The notes: generated by a model from the sequence alone, not told the origin. Positions 18,001-27,270 are shown, numbered from the stretch's first letter. The stretch: 64,000 nucleotides of DNA from an uncultured Eubacteriales bacterium (GCA_902492015.1 CABUJR010000004.1:98774-162773), one strand, 5' to 3'. Program-made: numbers and translations.

Positions 18001-18573
18001 ATGATAAAAATTAATGAGGATGTAGAGGCTTTTGGAGAAAGTAAAGAATATAAAGATGGTCAGAATGTTAAATTTGTTGGAATTATTTCAAAAGTAACAA
18101 AAAAATTCACAAGAAAAAATACAACAATGGCTTTTGTAACTTTAGAAGATTTTTACGGAACTGCAGAAATTATAGTATTTGATAGTGTTTATTCAAAATC
18201 AAGTAGTATTATAATTGAAGATAATATTATTTTAGTTGAAGGAAGGCTAAGTATAAGAGAAGATGAACCAGTAAAAATAGTTGCATCAAATATTAAGGAA
18301 TTTTCTGAAAATATTTTTAATGAAACAGCAAAAAAATCTGAAATGAAATTAAATACAATAAAAACACTAAATATAAATATTACAAATTTAACAGAAGAAC
18401 AAAAACAAAAATTAAGAGGAGCAATAAAGTTTTTTACAGGTGATAGAATAAATGTAAAACTAGAAATAACTGATAATGGTGAAATAAAACCCTGTGGAGG
18501 CATTTTTTTAACAGATAAAATTTTAGAAATATTTCAAAATTTAGTATCAAAAGAAAATGTTATTTTAAAATAA
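15060..18573 (+). CDS. dnaE: DNA polymerase III alpha subunit DnaE, interrupted by a +1 frameshift at a CGG codon
   Basis: About 1170 aa when the frame is restored. In order: N-terminal PHP domain (HLHVHSEYSLLDG), the palm with the conserved GPGRGS block and the catalytic PDFDVDF motif, fingers (YRPGPMD, YQEQVMQI), tandem HhH, and a C-terminal OB fold. Frame 0 from 15060 stops at 16199. The frame that carries everything downstream joins it exactly if the C at 16131, first base of an in-frame CGG, is skipped: GP-(C)-GRGSGAGS. Both halves are intact and conserved, and loss of replicative polymerase should be lethal, so the gene must be expressed as one protein, unless the extra base is an assembly error or a second polymerase (e.g. 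PolC) suffices. Confidence 0.9.
16131..16133 (+). other. +1 frameshift site at in-frame CGG in dnaE
   Basis: Zero frame: CCT CGG ACG TGG. Skipping C gives CCT-(C)-GGA-CGT-GGT, i.e. Pro-Gly-Arg-Gly, which is the near-invariant GPGRGS loop of bacterial DNA polymerase III. The zero frame runs 22 codons on to a stop. Confidence 0.75.
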
Positions 18574-18616
18574 ATAGATTTAAAATATACATGTTACAGA
18601 TAAATTAAAAAAAATA

Positions 18617-18645
18617 TTGAAAGAGAAGAAAAAAGATAGTATAAT
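18617..18645 (+). promoter_or_regulatory. Promoter of the pilin-like gene
   Basis: TTGAAA (18617-18622), 17-nt spacer, TATAAT (18640-18645). Confidence 0.75.
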
Positions 18646-18677
18646 TTGTATGAAAAAAGGAGAATGGGAGTAACATT

Positions 18678-19199
18678 ATGAGAAGAGAAGATGGATTATC
18701 GATAATATCTTTGATAATTATAATAATAATATTAATAATTATAGCTTTTATTGCAGGACATAAGATTTTTGGAGAAAATGGAGTAGTAGATAACTATAAA
18801 AAAGCTGATACAGAATTTAATAAAAATGAAATAGCAGATAAATTAAATCTTATAATTAAAGAAAAATATGTATTAGATTATAAATATGCTTTAGAAAATA
18901 AGAAAAATATTGATGAGATTTTCAATGAACAAGCTCTTATGAACTATCTTTTAGAAAATAAATATATAGAACAATTAAAAGATATAAAAGACAATTTAGT
19001 TCAAGACCAGTACTATATAAACCCAGATTCATTAAATAGTGATATTGCGACAAATGCAATAAATAAAAATGGTTCTGAAGGAAATGGAACAAAAATATTT
19101 AAAATAAAGAAGGAAAATGATAAATATAATATATATTTTGTTAATAAATATGGAGATGAAGAAAATTTAGGTGAACTTGTAATGAAGCCAGAAGTGTAA
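18678..19199 (+). CDS. Type IV pilin-like / single-span secreted protein
   Basis: A 173-aa protein with a short basic leader (MRRED), then GLSIISL and a long Ile-rich hydrophobic helix, then a polar extracytoplasmic domain. This is the layout of prepilins and pseudopilins, with Gly just before the hydrophobic helix, but the usual Glu at position 5 of the mature helix is not evident. It could also be a simple membrane-anchored protein. It is first in a three-gene run with the next two secreted proteins. Confidence 0.5.
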   Translation: MRREDGLSIISLIIIIIILIIIAFIAGHKIFGENGVVDNYKKADTEFNKNEIADKLNLIIKEKYVLDYKYALENKKNIDEIFNEQALMNYLLENKYIEQLKDIKDNLVQDQYYINPDSLNSDIATNAINKNGSEGNGTKIFKIKKENDKYNIYFVNKYGDEENLGELVMKPEV

Positions 19200-19245
19200 G
19201 AAAAATATACAGATATAATGTAAATTATAAAATAGAGGTAAATAT

Positions 19246-20322
19246 ATGAAAAAGAATATTTTCATAATTATAATAATGTTTATTATAATTATTTCTATTG
19301 TGGCAATTATTAATTTTAAAGAATTAGAAACTAAATCATTTAATAATGTTGACAAAAATAGAAGTCAAGAACAATTAATTTTATCTAGTAATAATGAAAA
19401 AAATGAAGCAGAAAATATATGGTGTGCAACATTTAAAATGGCTTGGGAAGAACTAACAGATTATTTTGGAAGAAAAATAGCTTTTGATAATAAGGAAAGC
19501 ATACTATTAAATGAATTGAATGAAAATAACTTTGGATTAAATTCAATTTCTGAAGAGGATTATTACATAAAAGTTGAAAAAAGCAGTTTTGATATAAATT
19601 TAAAAATAAATGAAGAATTAAAAAATAAATTTAATACAACAAGTGAAATTTTAAATAAAATGAATTTTACAAGTTCTAATGGAATTGTAATATATTCTTA
19701 TTTGAATAAGAAATATACGTTTAAATATCCATTTAAAAGAATTTCAACTTTGGAATTTTTGGATAAAGATGGCAATATTTTTGAGGTAGAAGGATTTATG
19801 CTAGGGTCGGATAGTAATGCTAAGATGATAAAAAATATAAACAGTACATACTTTAAAGATTATAATAATTTTTCTGTGGAATTAAAAACAAAAGAAAATG
19901 AAGAAATAATATTAATTATGACAGAAAATATAGAAGATGAATTTGAAAATATTTGGAGCGAATATCAAAATAATAAAAAGAATTATGAGAATAAATTTGT
20001 GAAAGGCGACGTTTTAGAAGTACCTTGTATAAATATAAATTATACTATAAATTATGATGAATTATGTGGCGAAACAATAAAAAATGGTAATGGGGAATAT
20101 ATAGAATATGCTTTACAGAATATAAGATTTAGTTTAAATGAAGCAGGAGGTTTTTTAGAAAATGAAACATTGATAAAAACAGATGCAATGTCATCATCTT
20201 CTTCAAAAAATAAATTTTTTAGTTTTAATAAACCCTTTATCTTATTTATAAAAGAACAAGAAAAAGATTTTCCATATTTTGCTTTAAAAGTATATGATGA
20301 AGCTTTTCTTATAAAAAAATAA
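19246..20322 (+). CDS. Secreted or membrane-anchored protein of unknown family, next to a cysteine peptidase
   Basis: A 358-aa protein with an N-terminal membrane/signal segment (residues 4-24) and a large extracytoplasmic domain beginning ENIWCATFKMAWEEL. The C-terminus (IRFSLNEAGGFL, then SFNKPFILFIKE) recalls the reactive-loop and breach regions of serpins, but I cannot confirm that by eye. It ends 19 bases before the clan-CD-like peptidase gene, so an inhibitor or chaperone role is an attractive but unproven idea. Confidence 0.5.
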   Translation: MKKNIFIIIIMFIIIISIVAIINFKELETKSFNNVDKNRSQEQLILSSNNEKNEAENIWCATFKMAWEELTDYFGRKIAFDNKESILLNELNENNFGLNSISEEDYYIKVEKSSFDINLKINEELKNKFNTTSEILNKMNFTSSNGIVIYSYLNKKYTFKYPFKRISTLEFLDKDGNIFEVEGFMLGSDSNAKMIKNINSTYFKDYNNFSVELKTKENEEIILIMTENIEDEFENIWSEYQNNKKNYENKFVKGDVLEVPCININYTINYDELCGETIKNGNGEYIEYALQNIRFSLNEAGGFLENETLIKTDAMSSSSSKNKFFSFNKPFILFIKEQEKDFPYFALKVYDEAFLIKK

Positions 20323-20341
20323 TAGAAGGTAGATTTTTGTG

Positions 20342-21665
20342 ATGAAAAAAGTGAAAATATTAACAATAATAATACTGTCAATTTTAATTTTATCTGTTAA
20401 TATTCAAGTATTTGCAGCGTTTGCAGCTTCCATTGGAACTATTAACAATAGAGGAACTACAGAAAATGATTATATTACAACTTCCAGTATTATTAATACA
20501 TCTAAGAATTACTATTTAGGATTACGGATATTCGCCAAGTAATAAAATAGAAGATCCAGCTTATTTAACTATGATATCTAATTTTATGTCGGAAGTTCAA
20601 TTATATGCGACTCACGGAGCAACAGATATTATATTTTTTAAAGGGGAAGCATCTGCGATAAAAACAGGAAATTCAATCGATTTAAATAATGGGCATATTC
20701 AAATTGGAATTTTAGATACAGCTAAAAAATATTGGGCACCAAATACTAAATTGATTACATATATAGCTTGTAATACTGGAGGCACTAATGGATTTGCTGA
20801 TAATAATTCGATTACTCATTATAGCGTTGCTATAGGTGGAGTAGATATTTGTGTTGGGTTTAAGAAAGAAATTTTTTATGATTCTGCTGAAGCGTGGTCA
20901 AGAAATTATAATATGTATTTAGCATCTGGATATGGAGTGTTGGATGCTGTTGATTATGCTAATAGTATTAGCTATAATAATAACAATGTTCATTCTACAT
21001 ATCTTGTATATAATGGAGATAAAACTACACCTAATATGAAAATTGGAAAATATGCTAATTTTAATAGTATGATAGAAAGACAATCCATATCGGCAGATTA
21101 TTTGCATAGAAGTTTAGAAAATAGAAATATAATAGAAGAAAAAATAAAATTAAATAATACTATTTCAAATGATTATAGTGATATTTATAATGTTATTAAG
21201 AAGAAGAATAAAGAATTTAATATAGATGAATATAATATTACTAGAGAAGTTACTGAAATTGAAGATGTAGCAACAAATAAAAGACAAAAAATCGAATATA
21301 TAGATTTACAGAAAAAAATAGGAGATTATTATACAACATCTGGATATGTTGCCAAAATTATTGATAATGAAATCGTTGCTATATATGAGAATAACTTAAG
21401 TAATCAAAAAAATTTTTTGAATATAGAAAAAGATTTTAAAGTAAATTATACTGAAGTAGAAAATATTGTTAATGAAAAAATTAGTGAGATAAAAGAAAAA
21501 AATAGCGAAGATGAGAAAATTGATTTGGATGAAGAATGTCCGTATAGACTATATTATGATATAGAAAATAACAAAAAATATATAGAATTAAATTATAAAA
21601 GTGAAATTTCAATTAATAATAAAAAAGTTTTAGCTAATAAATCTATATATATAGAAAAAGAATAG
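20342..21665 (+). CDS. Secreted clan-CD-like (HG/AC dyad) cysteine peptidase, with a +1 frameshift at a CGG codon
   Basis: About 440 aa once the frame is joined. Signal peptide at residues 1-26 (cleavage near VFA-AFA). The two catalytic landmarks of caspase/CHAT-like clan CD peptidases are visible: a hydrophobic strand ending His-Gly (YATHGAT), and about 50 residues later a second strand ending Ala-Cys (TYIACNTGG). The rest is a polar domain with many Asn and Lys. Frame 0 stops at 20542; skipping the C of in-frame CGG at 20525 joins YYLGL-GYSPSN to the frame that runs to 21665. ATG 20342 is preferred over GTG 20339. Substrate unknown. Confidence 0.65.
20525..20527 (+). other. +1 frameshift site at in-frame CGG in the peptidase gene
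   Basis: Zero frame: TTA CGG ATA TTC GCC AAG TAA. Skipping C gives TTA-(C)-GGA-TAT-TCG, Leu-Gly-Tyr-Ser. The zero-frame stop is five codons downstream of CGG. Confidence 0.65.
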
Positions 21666-21735
21666 AATATACATTAATATATGAGGATAAAATTTAAAGA
21701 GAAAGCTTAAGTAAATTTCAAAAAAATTAATATAA

Positions 21736-21772
21736 AAAAAGGTCAATATTTTAAAATATTGACCCTTTTTTT
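21736..21772. terminator. Terminator between the peptidase gene and pyrE (convergent)
   Basis: AAAAAAGGTCAATATT / AATATTGACCCTTTTTTT hairpin with U-runs in both directions. Confidence 0.8.
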
Positions 21773-21800
21773 GTATTATAGATATAAAATTTTTACTAAC

Positions 21801-22673
21801 TTAGTTGCTATTTAGATTATAAAAATCTTGGTCAACTAAAAGTTTAGCTCTTTTAGCTGTTTTTGCATTATCAGATTTTAAAGACTTTTCAATAAATTCT
21901 GGATGTTCGATTAAAAATTGTTTCATAGAAGCCATTTGATCTTTTTTAAATTCTCTTAAAATATTTAATTGCTTTTCATTAATTATATTTAAGTCTAAAG
22001 CTTTTAAAAATAAGTCATCATTTATTTTTATAAGAGAGTGAACTGCAACACCACAATCTGTTAAAACTTGAGTTCCTCCATCCATTCTATCTATTACAAA
22101 AAGTGCATGTTTTATTTTTGAGCCAAGGTTTTCTATTGCTGGAATCCAAGCTCTTGTGAAACTTGCAGATTGATTTAAAAGATCTGCTACATGCAAAAAG
22201 TTTTTGTTTTCTATTTTTTGAACAGGAGTATTTTCTGTAAAATCAAAATTACTTTCAATTGTTGATAAGTCTTTGTATATTGTAACATGTGGTTTGTTTA
22301 AAAGATATGCAATCATATTAGAGAAGAACCAATCTCTTCTTTCTCCACCTGAAATATAGTCAATAGAGTTTATATCAATATTTTCTTTTATATATTCTAG
22401 CATTGTATTAATTGTTGTTTTATATATTTCATTTGTATTATAATGATTTAATACTTTTGTAAAAATATGATTTGGTATATTTTCTTTAGATTCATTTTCA
22501 AGTTCATTATCTATAAAACTTAAAAGATCTTTTGAATCAGCATCACTTCCATAGAAGAATTCAGCATTTACAAAATATGGTCCAATTTTTCCTGATGTAT
22601 ACCAAAAAGGTTCATTTTCTTTTGCAATATTAAATGCATGTGTTTCAAATAATAGATTTGTTAAATCTTTCAT
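21801..22673 (-). CDS. pyrE: Orotate phosphoribosyltransferase-like protein
   Basis: A 290-aa protein. The N-terminus has the PyrE-like YTSGKIGPYFVNAEF block, and a central ISGGERRDWFFS segment follows, both seen in long clostridial orotate PRTases. The C-terminal 80 residues are helical and extra to the core fold. PyrE joins orotate to PRPP to form OMP. The ATG at 22685 overlaps the GGAGG; the start is ATG 22673. It faces away from pyrC and is separated from it by a foreign-looking islet. Confidence 0.72.
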   Translation of the reverse strand: MKDLTNLLFETHAFNIAKENEPFWYTSGKIGPYFVNAEFFYGSDADSKDLLSFIDNELENESKENIPNHIFTKVLNHYNTNEIYKTTINTMLEYIKENIDINSIDYISGGERRDWFFSNMIAYLLNKPHVTIYKDLSTIESNFDFTENTPVQKIENKNFLHVADLLNQSASFTRAWIPAIENLGSKIKHALFVIDRMDGGTQVLTDCGVAVHSLIKINDDLFLKALDLNIINEKQLNILREFKKDQMASMKQFLIEHPEFIEKSLKSDNAKTAKRAKLLVDQDFYNLNSN

Positions 22674-22796
22674 AATTACCTCCAAATATTTTATTAACTA
22701 ATATAACATGTATAATGTTACTAATTACATAAATTTTCTTATATATAATATAGTAAAATAAAGGAAAAGTCAATTAATAATACTAATTATGAAAAA

Positions 22797-22831
22797 GACA
22801 TTTGGCAGGTGAATTCTCACCCGCCAAATGT
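22797..22831 (-). terminator. GC-rich terminator of the 22.9-kb islet gene
   Basis: GACATTTGGCAGGTGA / TCACCCGCCAAATGTC stem with a four-base loop and one mismatch, followed by a T-run on the minus strand. Confidence 0.8.
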
Positions 22832-22832
22832 C

Positions 22833-23051
22833 CTATCCAATGAGTTCGATACGGCAGATCCGCCTGTCCTCATCGGGATCGATAATGATGTTGCCAAATA
22901 AGTACAGGTCATCAGGGATTTCGACATCCTCTAACTTTTTGACCGGAACTTTTAGCACAGAAATCCGATGTTCATTATCGTATTCCGAGGTAGACCCCGG
23001 ATTCAGATTTCTTAAGTGTGCCACATATTCGCAACTAAAAATATAACTCAT
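22833..23051 (-). CDS. Small acidic cytoplasmic protein, foreign-looking islet gene
   Basis: A 72-aa protein with no signal or membrane segment. It has a strong RBS (AAGGAGGG) before the ATG, its own promoter at 23112-23140 and an immediately adjacent GC-rich terminator; the terminator stem starts right at the stop codon. GC content is clearly above the neighbours, and Arg is written AGG-CGG and CGT. I do not recognise a family. The near-identical-length ORF on the other strand is a shadow. Confidence 0.65.
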   Translation of the reverse strand: MSYIFSCEYVAHLRNLNPGSTSEYDNEHRISVLKVPVKKLEDVEIPDDLYLFGNIIIDPDEDRRICRIELIG

Positions 23052-23111
23052 ATTAGTTCCCTCCTTGTTGTTCTTCCTAATTAAGGGTCAAAGACCCGAG
23101 CTTCACTTATA

Positions 23112-23140
23112 ATTATACCATATTTTACATAAAATATCAA
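23112..23140 (-). promoter_or_regulatory. Promoter of the 22.9-kb islet gene
   Basis: Minus strand: TTGATA (23140-23135), 17-nt spacer ending TGG, TATAAT (23117-23112). The leader contains a small GGGTC/GACCC hairpin. Confidence 0.7.
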
Positions 23141-23231
23141 ACTGATAAAACAGGTATTGGCACTTAATTTGGAGTATTAGAAAATATGAAGAAAAAGCTA
23201 GAGAAAAATAGAAAAAGCCTTATAATTTGTA

Positions 23232-23260
23232 TTGAAAAATAACTTGATAAATGATAAAAT
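23232..23260 (+). promoter_or_regulatory. Promoter of the pyrC operon
   Basis: TTGAAA (23232-23237), 17-nt spacer, TAAAAT (23255-23260). No PyrR-type attenuator is visible in the short leader. Confidence 0.6.
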
Positions 23261-23289
23261 GTTGAAAATTATTTAGGGAGGAAAGAATA

Positions 23290-24564
23290 ATGAACACATT
23301 ATTAAAAAATGGAACTGTAATTGATTATGCTAATAAGATTGAAAAAAAATTAGACATATTAATCGAAAATGATAAAATTGCTAAAATAGCTGAAAACATA
23401 GATGTATCAGCTGATAAAATTATTGATTGTACAGGATTAATAATTATGCCTGGAATGATTGATATGCATTGCCACTTAAGAGAACCAGGTGGAGAACATA
23501 AAGAAACAATAGAAACAGGATCTAAAAGTGCTGTTGCTGGTGGATTTACAACTATTTGTCCTATGCCAAATACAAATCCAACACCTGATAGCGCTATTGT
23601 TTTGGAAAAAATTATATCAGAAGCAAAAAGAGTTAATTTGTGTAATGTATTACCATTTTCAAGTATAACAAAAGGAGAAAAAGGACAAGAATTAGTAGAT
23701 TTTAAATCTCAATTAGAAGCAGGAGCTATTGCATTTTCAGATGATGGAATGCCAGTAGAAAATGCTAGAATGATAAGAGAAGCTATGATAGAAGTAAATA
23801 AACTTGGAAGTTTTATATCAGAACATTGTGAAGAAAAATCAGTATCAGCAGGTGCAATAAATGCAGGAAAAATAGCAGAACAATTAGAAGTTCAAGGTGT
23901 TCTACCTGAAGCAGAAGAAATAATGGCAGCAAGAGATATTGTTATTGCAGAAACAAATAATCTACATACACATATTTGCCATATAAGTACAAAAACTTCT
24001 GTTGATATGATAAGAAGTGCTAAACAAAGAGGAGTAAAAGTAACATGTGAAACATGTCCACATTATTATTCTTTTACAGTAGAAGAAGTATTAGAATCAG
24101 GTGTTAATGCAAAAATGAATCCTCCTTTAAGAGAAGAAAAAGATAGACTTGCAATAATAGAAGGATTAAAAGATGGAACAATAGATGCAATAATAACAGA
24201 TCATGCACCACATGCAGAAGAAGAAAAAGCAAGAGGACTTGCTACAGCTCCAAATGGTATAATAGGATTTGAAACAGCATTAGGTGCAACTATAACTAAT
24301 TTAGTTGATAAAGGATTACTTTCATATTTAGATATGGTAAGAGTTATGTCATATACACCAGCTAAATTATTAGGAATAGATAGAGGAGAAATTGCAGAAG
24401 GAAAAGTAGCTGATATAACAATATTTGATCCAAATAGAGAATACGTATTTTTAAAAGAAAAAATAGTTTCAAAATCTAAAAATACACCTTGGATAGGAAA
24501 AAAATTAAAAGGACAAGTAAGATATACAATAGTTTCTGGAAGAACAGTATATGAAAGAGTTTAA
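23290..24564 (+). CDS. pyrC: Dihydroorotase
   Basis: A 424-aa class I dihydroorotase: metal-binding DMHCHLREPGG (about residues 57-67), PMPNTNPTPD, and the C-terminal ITDHAPHAEEEK block. It cyclises N-carbamoyl-aspartate to dihydroorotate, step 3 of UMP synthesis. GGGAGG precedes the ATG. It is first in a run pyrC-pyrF-unknown-epimerase-dcd-like, with pyrK and pyrD further on. Confidence 0.94.
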   Translation: MNTLLKNGTVIDYANKIEKKLDILIENDKIAKIAENIDVSADKIIDCTGLIIMPGMIDMHCHLREPGGEHKETIETGSKSAVAGGFTTICPMPNTNPTPDSAIVLEKIISEAKRVNLCNVLPFSSITKGEKGQELVDFKSQLEAGAIAFSDDGMPVENARMIREAMIEVNKLGSFISEHCEEKSVSAGAINAGKIAEQLEVQGVLPEAEEIMAARDIVIAETNNLHTHICHISTKTSVDMIRSAKQRGVKVTCETCPHYYSFTVEEVLESGVNAKMNPPLREEKDRLAIIEGLKDGTIDAIITDHAPHAEEEKARGLATAPNGIIGFETALGATITNLVDKGLLSYLDMVRVMSYTPAKLLGIDRGEIAEGKVADITIFDPNREYVFLKEKIVSKSKNTPWIGKKLKGQVRYTIVSGRTVYERV

Positions 24565-24588
24565 AATCTATATGAGAGGTAATTAAAA

Positions 24589-25512
24589 ATGAAAAATGCG
24601 ATTGATATTTTAATAGATAAAATAAAAGAGAAAAATAATCCAACAGTAATGGGTTTAGATCCAAGATATGAAATGTTACCAGAATGTATAAAATCAAAAT
24701 ATGGTAAAGATGTAAAAAGTGTTTGTGAGGGTATTTTAGAATATAATAAGGCATTAATAGATGCCATATATGATATAATTCCAGCAGTAAAACCACAAAT
24801 AGCTTTTTATGAAATGTTTGGAATAGAAGGAATAAAATGTTTTAAGGAAACATGTAAATATGCAAAAGAAAAAGGATTAATAGTTATTGCAGATATAAAA
24901 AGAGGAGATATTGGAACAACAGCAGCAGGATATTCAAATGCGTATTTAGGAAGAACTCTAGTTGGAGATAAAGAAGAAAGTTTTTATGATATAGATTGGG
25001 TAACAGTAAATCCATATTTAGGAATTGATGGAGTAAAACCTTTTATAGAAGATTGTAAAAAATATAATAAGGGAATATTTGTGCTTGTAAAAACATCTAA
25101 TAAATCTTCAGGTGAACTTCAAGATTTAAAATTAGAAGATGGAAAAACAATATATGAGAAAGTAGCAGAGCTTGTAAATTCTTGGGGAGAAGAACTAATT
25201 GGAGAATATGGTTATAGTTCTGTTTCAAGTGTTGTAGGGGCTACTTATCCAAAACAAATACAAGAATTAAGAGAAATTATGCCACATAGCTACTTTTTAA
25301 TTCCAGGATATGGTGCACAAGGTGGAAAAGCAGAAGATATAGCTTTAGGATTTAAAAATGGAATTGGTGGAATAGTAAATGCATCAAGAAGTTTGATGTG
25401 TGCTTATAAATCAGATAGATGGAAAGATGTATATAAAGATGAAGAATATGCACAAGCTACAAGAGCAGAAGCAATAAGAATGAGAGATGAATTAAATTCA
25501 GCAATAAATTAA
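24589..25512 (+). CDS. pyrF: Orotidine 5'-phosphate decarboxylase
   Basis: A 307-aa type 2 OMP decarboxylase. The active-site ADIKRGDIGTTAAGYSNAYL region and the PGYGAQGG phosphate loop are present. It converts OMP to UMP. It follows pyrC by 24 bases with a GAGG RBS. Confidence 0.94.
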   Translation: MKNAIDILIDKIKEKNNPTVMGLDPRYEMLPECIKSKYGKDVKSVCEGILEYNKALIDAIYDIIPAVKPQIAFYEMFGIEGIKCFKETCKYAKEKGLIVIADIKRGDIGTTAAGYSNAYLGRTLVGDKEESFYDIDWVTVNPYLGIDGVKPFIEDCKKYNKGIFVLVKTSNKSSGELQDLKLEDGKTIYEKVAELVNSWGEELIGEYGYSSVSSVVGATYPKQIQELREIMPHSYFLIPGYGAQGGKAEDIALGFKNGIGGIVNASRSLMCAYKSDRWKDVYKDEEYAQATRAEAIRMRDELNSAIN

Positions 25513-25542
25513 TTCTAAGCATCGTTTTTAAAGGAGAATGAA

Positions 25543-27255
25543 ATGATTTATAATATGTATGATACAAAAGATGCAGAAGAATTAAATAATCTTAGAAAAA
25601 CTCCTGGAATAAAACTAATAAGAAAATATTTACCAAATATAGATGCAAATATTCAAGGATATGTAGTAAACACATTAGAAGAATGGCAACAAATTAAAGA
25701 TAGGTTTCCAAATACAGTAACTTGTAGAACAGATTCAAGATTAGATTTAGAAAATATAAATCAACATGGAGCCACAAGACCAAAAGATGATATAGATAAT
25801 TATATTAAAGAAGTAAGAGAAAAATTTAGAAATCCATATTTTATTTGTCTTGAATTAGAGCCAGGAACGAATGAAAGAATATATACACAAGGTGGGTTTG
25901 TATTAGATGTTAAAGTTGGAGAAGATATAAAAATTGGTTATTGTGGACCAGGTTTTGATTGCGGAGAACTTACAAAAGGAATATCTGAACATGAAAGTTG
26001 GGTTATTCCTTGGACTGCAAGAGATATTACGAGTTCAGATGCAATAGATAAATTTAGAGTAAATAAAATATCTGATAAAGATTATAGAAAATCTGTTGTA
26101 AAAAGGATGGCATTCTTAATAAGAGAGTATCCTTATAGAAAAAAAGAAATATGTGATGAATTTTTTGCGAATAAAGCTCATTTTTCAGGAGTTGATCCAG
26201 CACTTTTTGAAAAACTTCAAAAAGAAGTGCTAATTCCAATATTAAGAAGCAAAAAAAGTTTAATAGAAGATAATTTAAATCATTTTGGTGTAGAAATTAA
26301 TGTAGTTAAAGATAATAGATTAGTTCCTTTTGAAATAGAAATGCCTACAATTTTTAAATACAAAGAACCTGAGAAAGTTGTAGGAAATAAAACAAAATCT
26401 AGGCAGTTTTCAGAAATGGAAATGCAAAGAAGAAATTTATCAAAATATGGAAAAGCTAAAGGAATACTTTTATTACAAAAATATTTACCAAAATTATATC
26501 CATTTGATAAAATATCTGTTGTAAAAGATAGAGAAGAATGGGAGAAAATTAAAGATCAATACCCAGATAGAGTAACAACAAGAACAGATACTTTAATTGG
26601 GGATACAAGAAATGTTAGAATAGATGGCTCTGGTGGAAAAAAAGAATTAATACCAGGAATGATAGATGAAATAAAAAGCCAAAATCCAGACGGAGTATTA
26701 TTAGTTTTAGATAAAAAAACAGAAACAATGCCAAGATATGAAAATGATGGTGGATTTAATGTACAATTTAATGATAATGATTCAGTTATAATAGAGTTAA
26801 CTGGTAAAGGGTTTGATGGAAGAGAAATAACTAGAGAAAAAGCTGTTCATGAAAGATATGTGATTCCATGGAATTTAGTATTGTTTATGAGAAATAAATC
26901 AGATTTAATGAAAAATAAAGAAGTTGATAAGTATGTTGTTAGTGATGAAGAATATGTGAAATCAAGAGAAGAAAGAATAGAATTTTTAAAAGAAGTAGAT
27001 GAAGATGAAGAAAAAATAGAAAGTGCTATTCCAAAACATTATAAAACAGTAGATAGTGATATAATAAAAAGTATTCTTGATGATATAGTTCTTGAAGTAT
27101 ATAAAAATCAAACAAATTTTTATAAAGATGGATTAAGAAATTTTAATATTCAAGGAAATATTGTAAGAGGAGAATTGGAGCCATGGGAAATTTTTAGACC
27201 TGAGAGATTAATTGCGAGTAATGCAAAGAAAAAACTAGAAGATGAAGCTAGATAA
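25543..27255 (+). CDS. Tandem-duplicated protein of unknown family inside the pyr gene run
   Basis: A 570-aa soluble protein without signal or membrane segments. It consists of two related halves (about 1-290 and 300-570). Each has YLP near its start, then a W..IK..FP/YP..VT.RTD block, a GGF block, a GPGFD/GKGFD loop and an HE.(W/Y)VIPW block. The alternation of acidic and Gly-rich loops could suit a nucleotide or phosphate-binding fold such as ATP-grasp, but no signature I trust is present. Position between pyrF and an epimerase with short spacing argues for co-expression with pyrimidine synthesis. Function unknown. Confidence 0.75.
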   Translation: MIYNMYDTKDAEELNNLRKTPGIKLIRKYLPNIDANIQGYVVNTLEEWQQIKDRFPNTVTCRTDSRLDLENINQHGATRPKDDIDNYIKEVREKFRNPYFICLELEPGTNERIYTQGGFVLDVKVGEDIKIGYCGPGFDCGELTKGISEHESWVIPWTARDITSSDAIDKFRVNKISDKDYRKSVVKRMAFLIREYPYRKKEICDEFFANKAHFSGVDPALFEKLQKEVLIPILRSKKSLIEDNLNHFGVEINVVKDNRLVPFEIEMPTIFKYKEPEKVVGNKTKSRQFSEMEMQRRNLSKYGKAKGILLLQKYLPKLYPFDKISVVKDREEWEKIKDQYPDRVTTRTDTLIGDTRNVRIDGSGGKKELIPGMIDEIKSQNPDGVLLVLDKKTETMPRYENDGGFNVQFNDNDSVIIELTGKGFDGREITREKAVHERYVIPWNLVLFMRNKSDLMKNKEVDKYVVSDEEYVKSREERIEFLKEVDEDEEKIESAIPKHYKTVDSDIIKSILDDIVLEVYKNQTNFYKDGLRNFNIQGNIVRGELEPWEIFRPERLIASNAKKKLEDEAR

Positions 27256-27270
27256 TTAGGAGGAGAGATA

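Noticed and set aside
22828..23046. Plus-strand ORF of 72 codons opposite the 22.9-kb islet gene
   Set aside because: It is a shadow of similar length; only the minus strand has GGAGGG, a promoter and a terminator.
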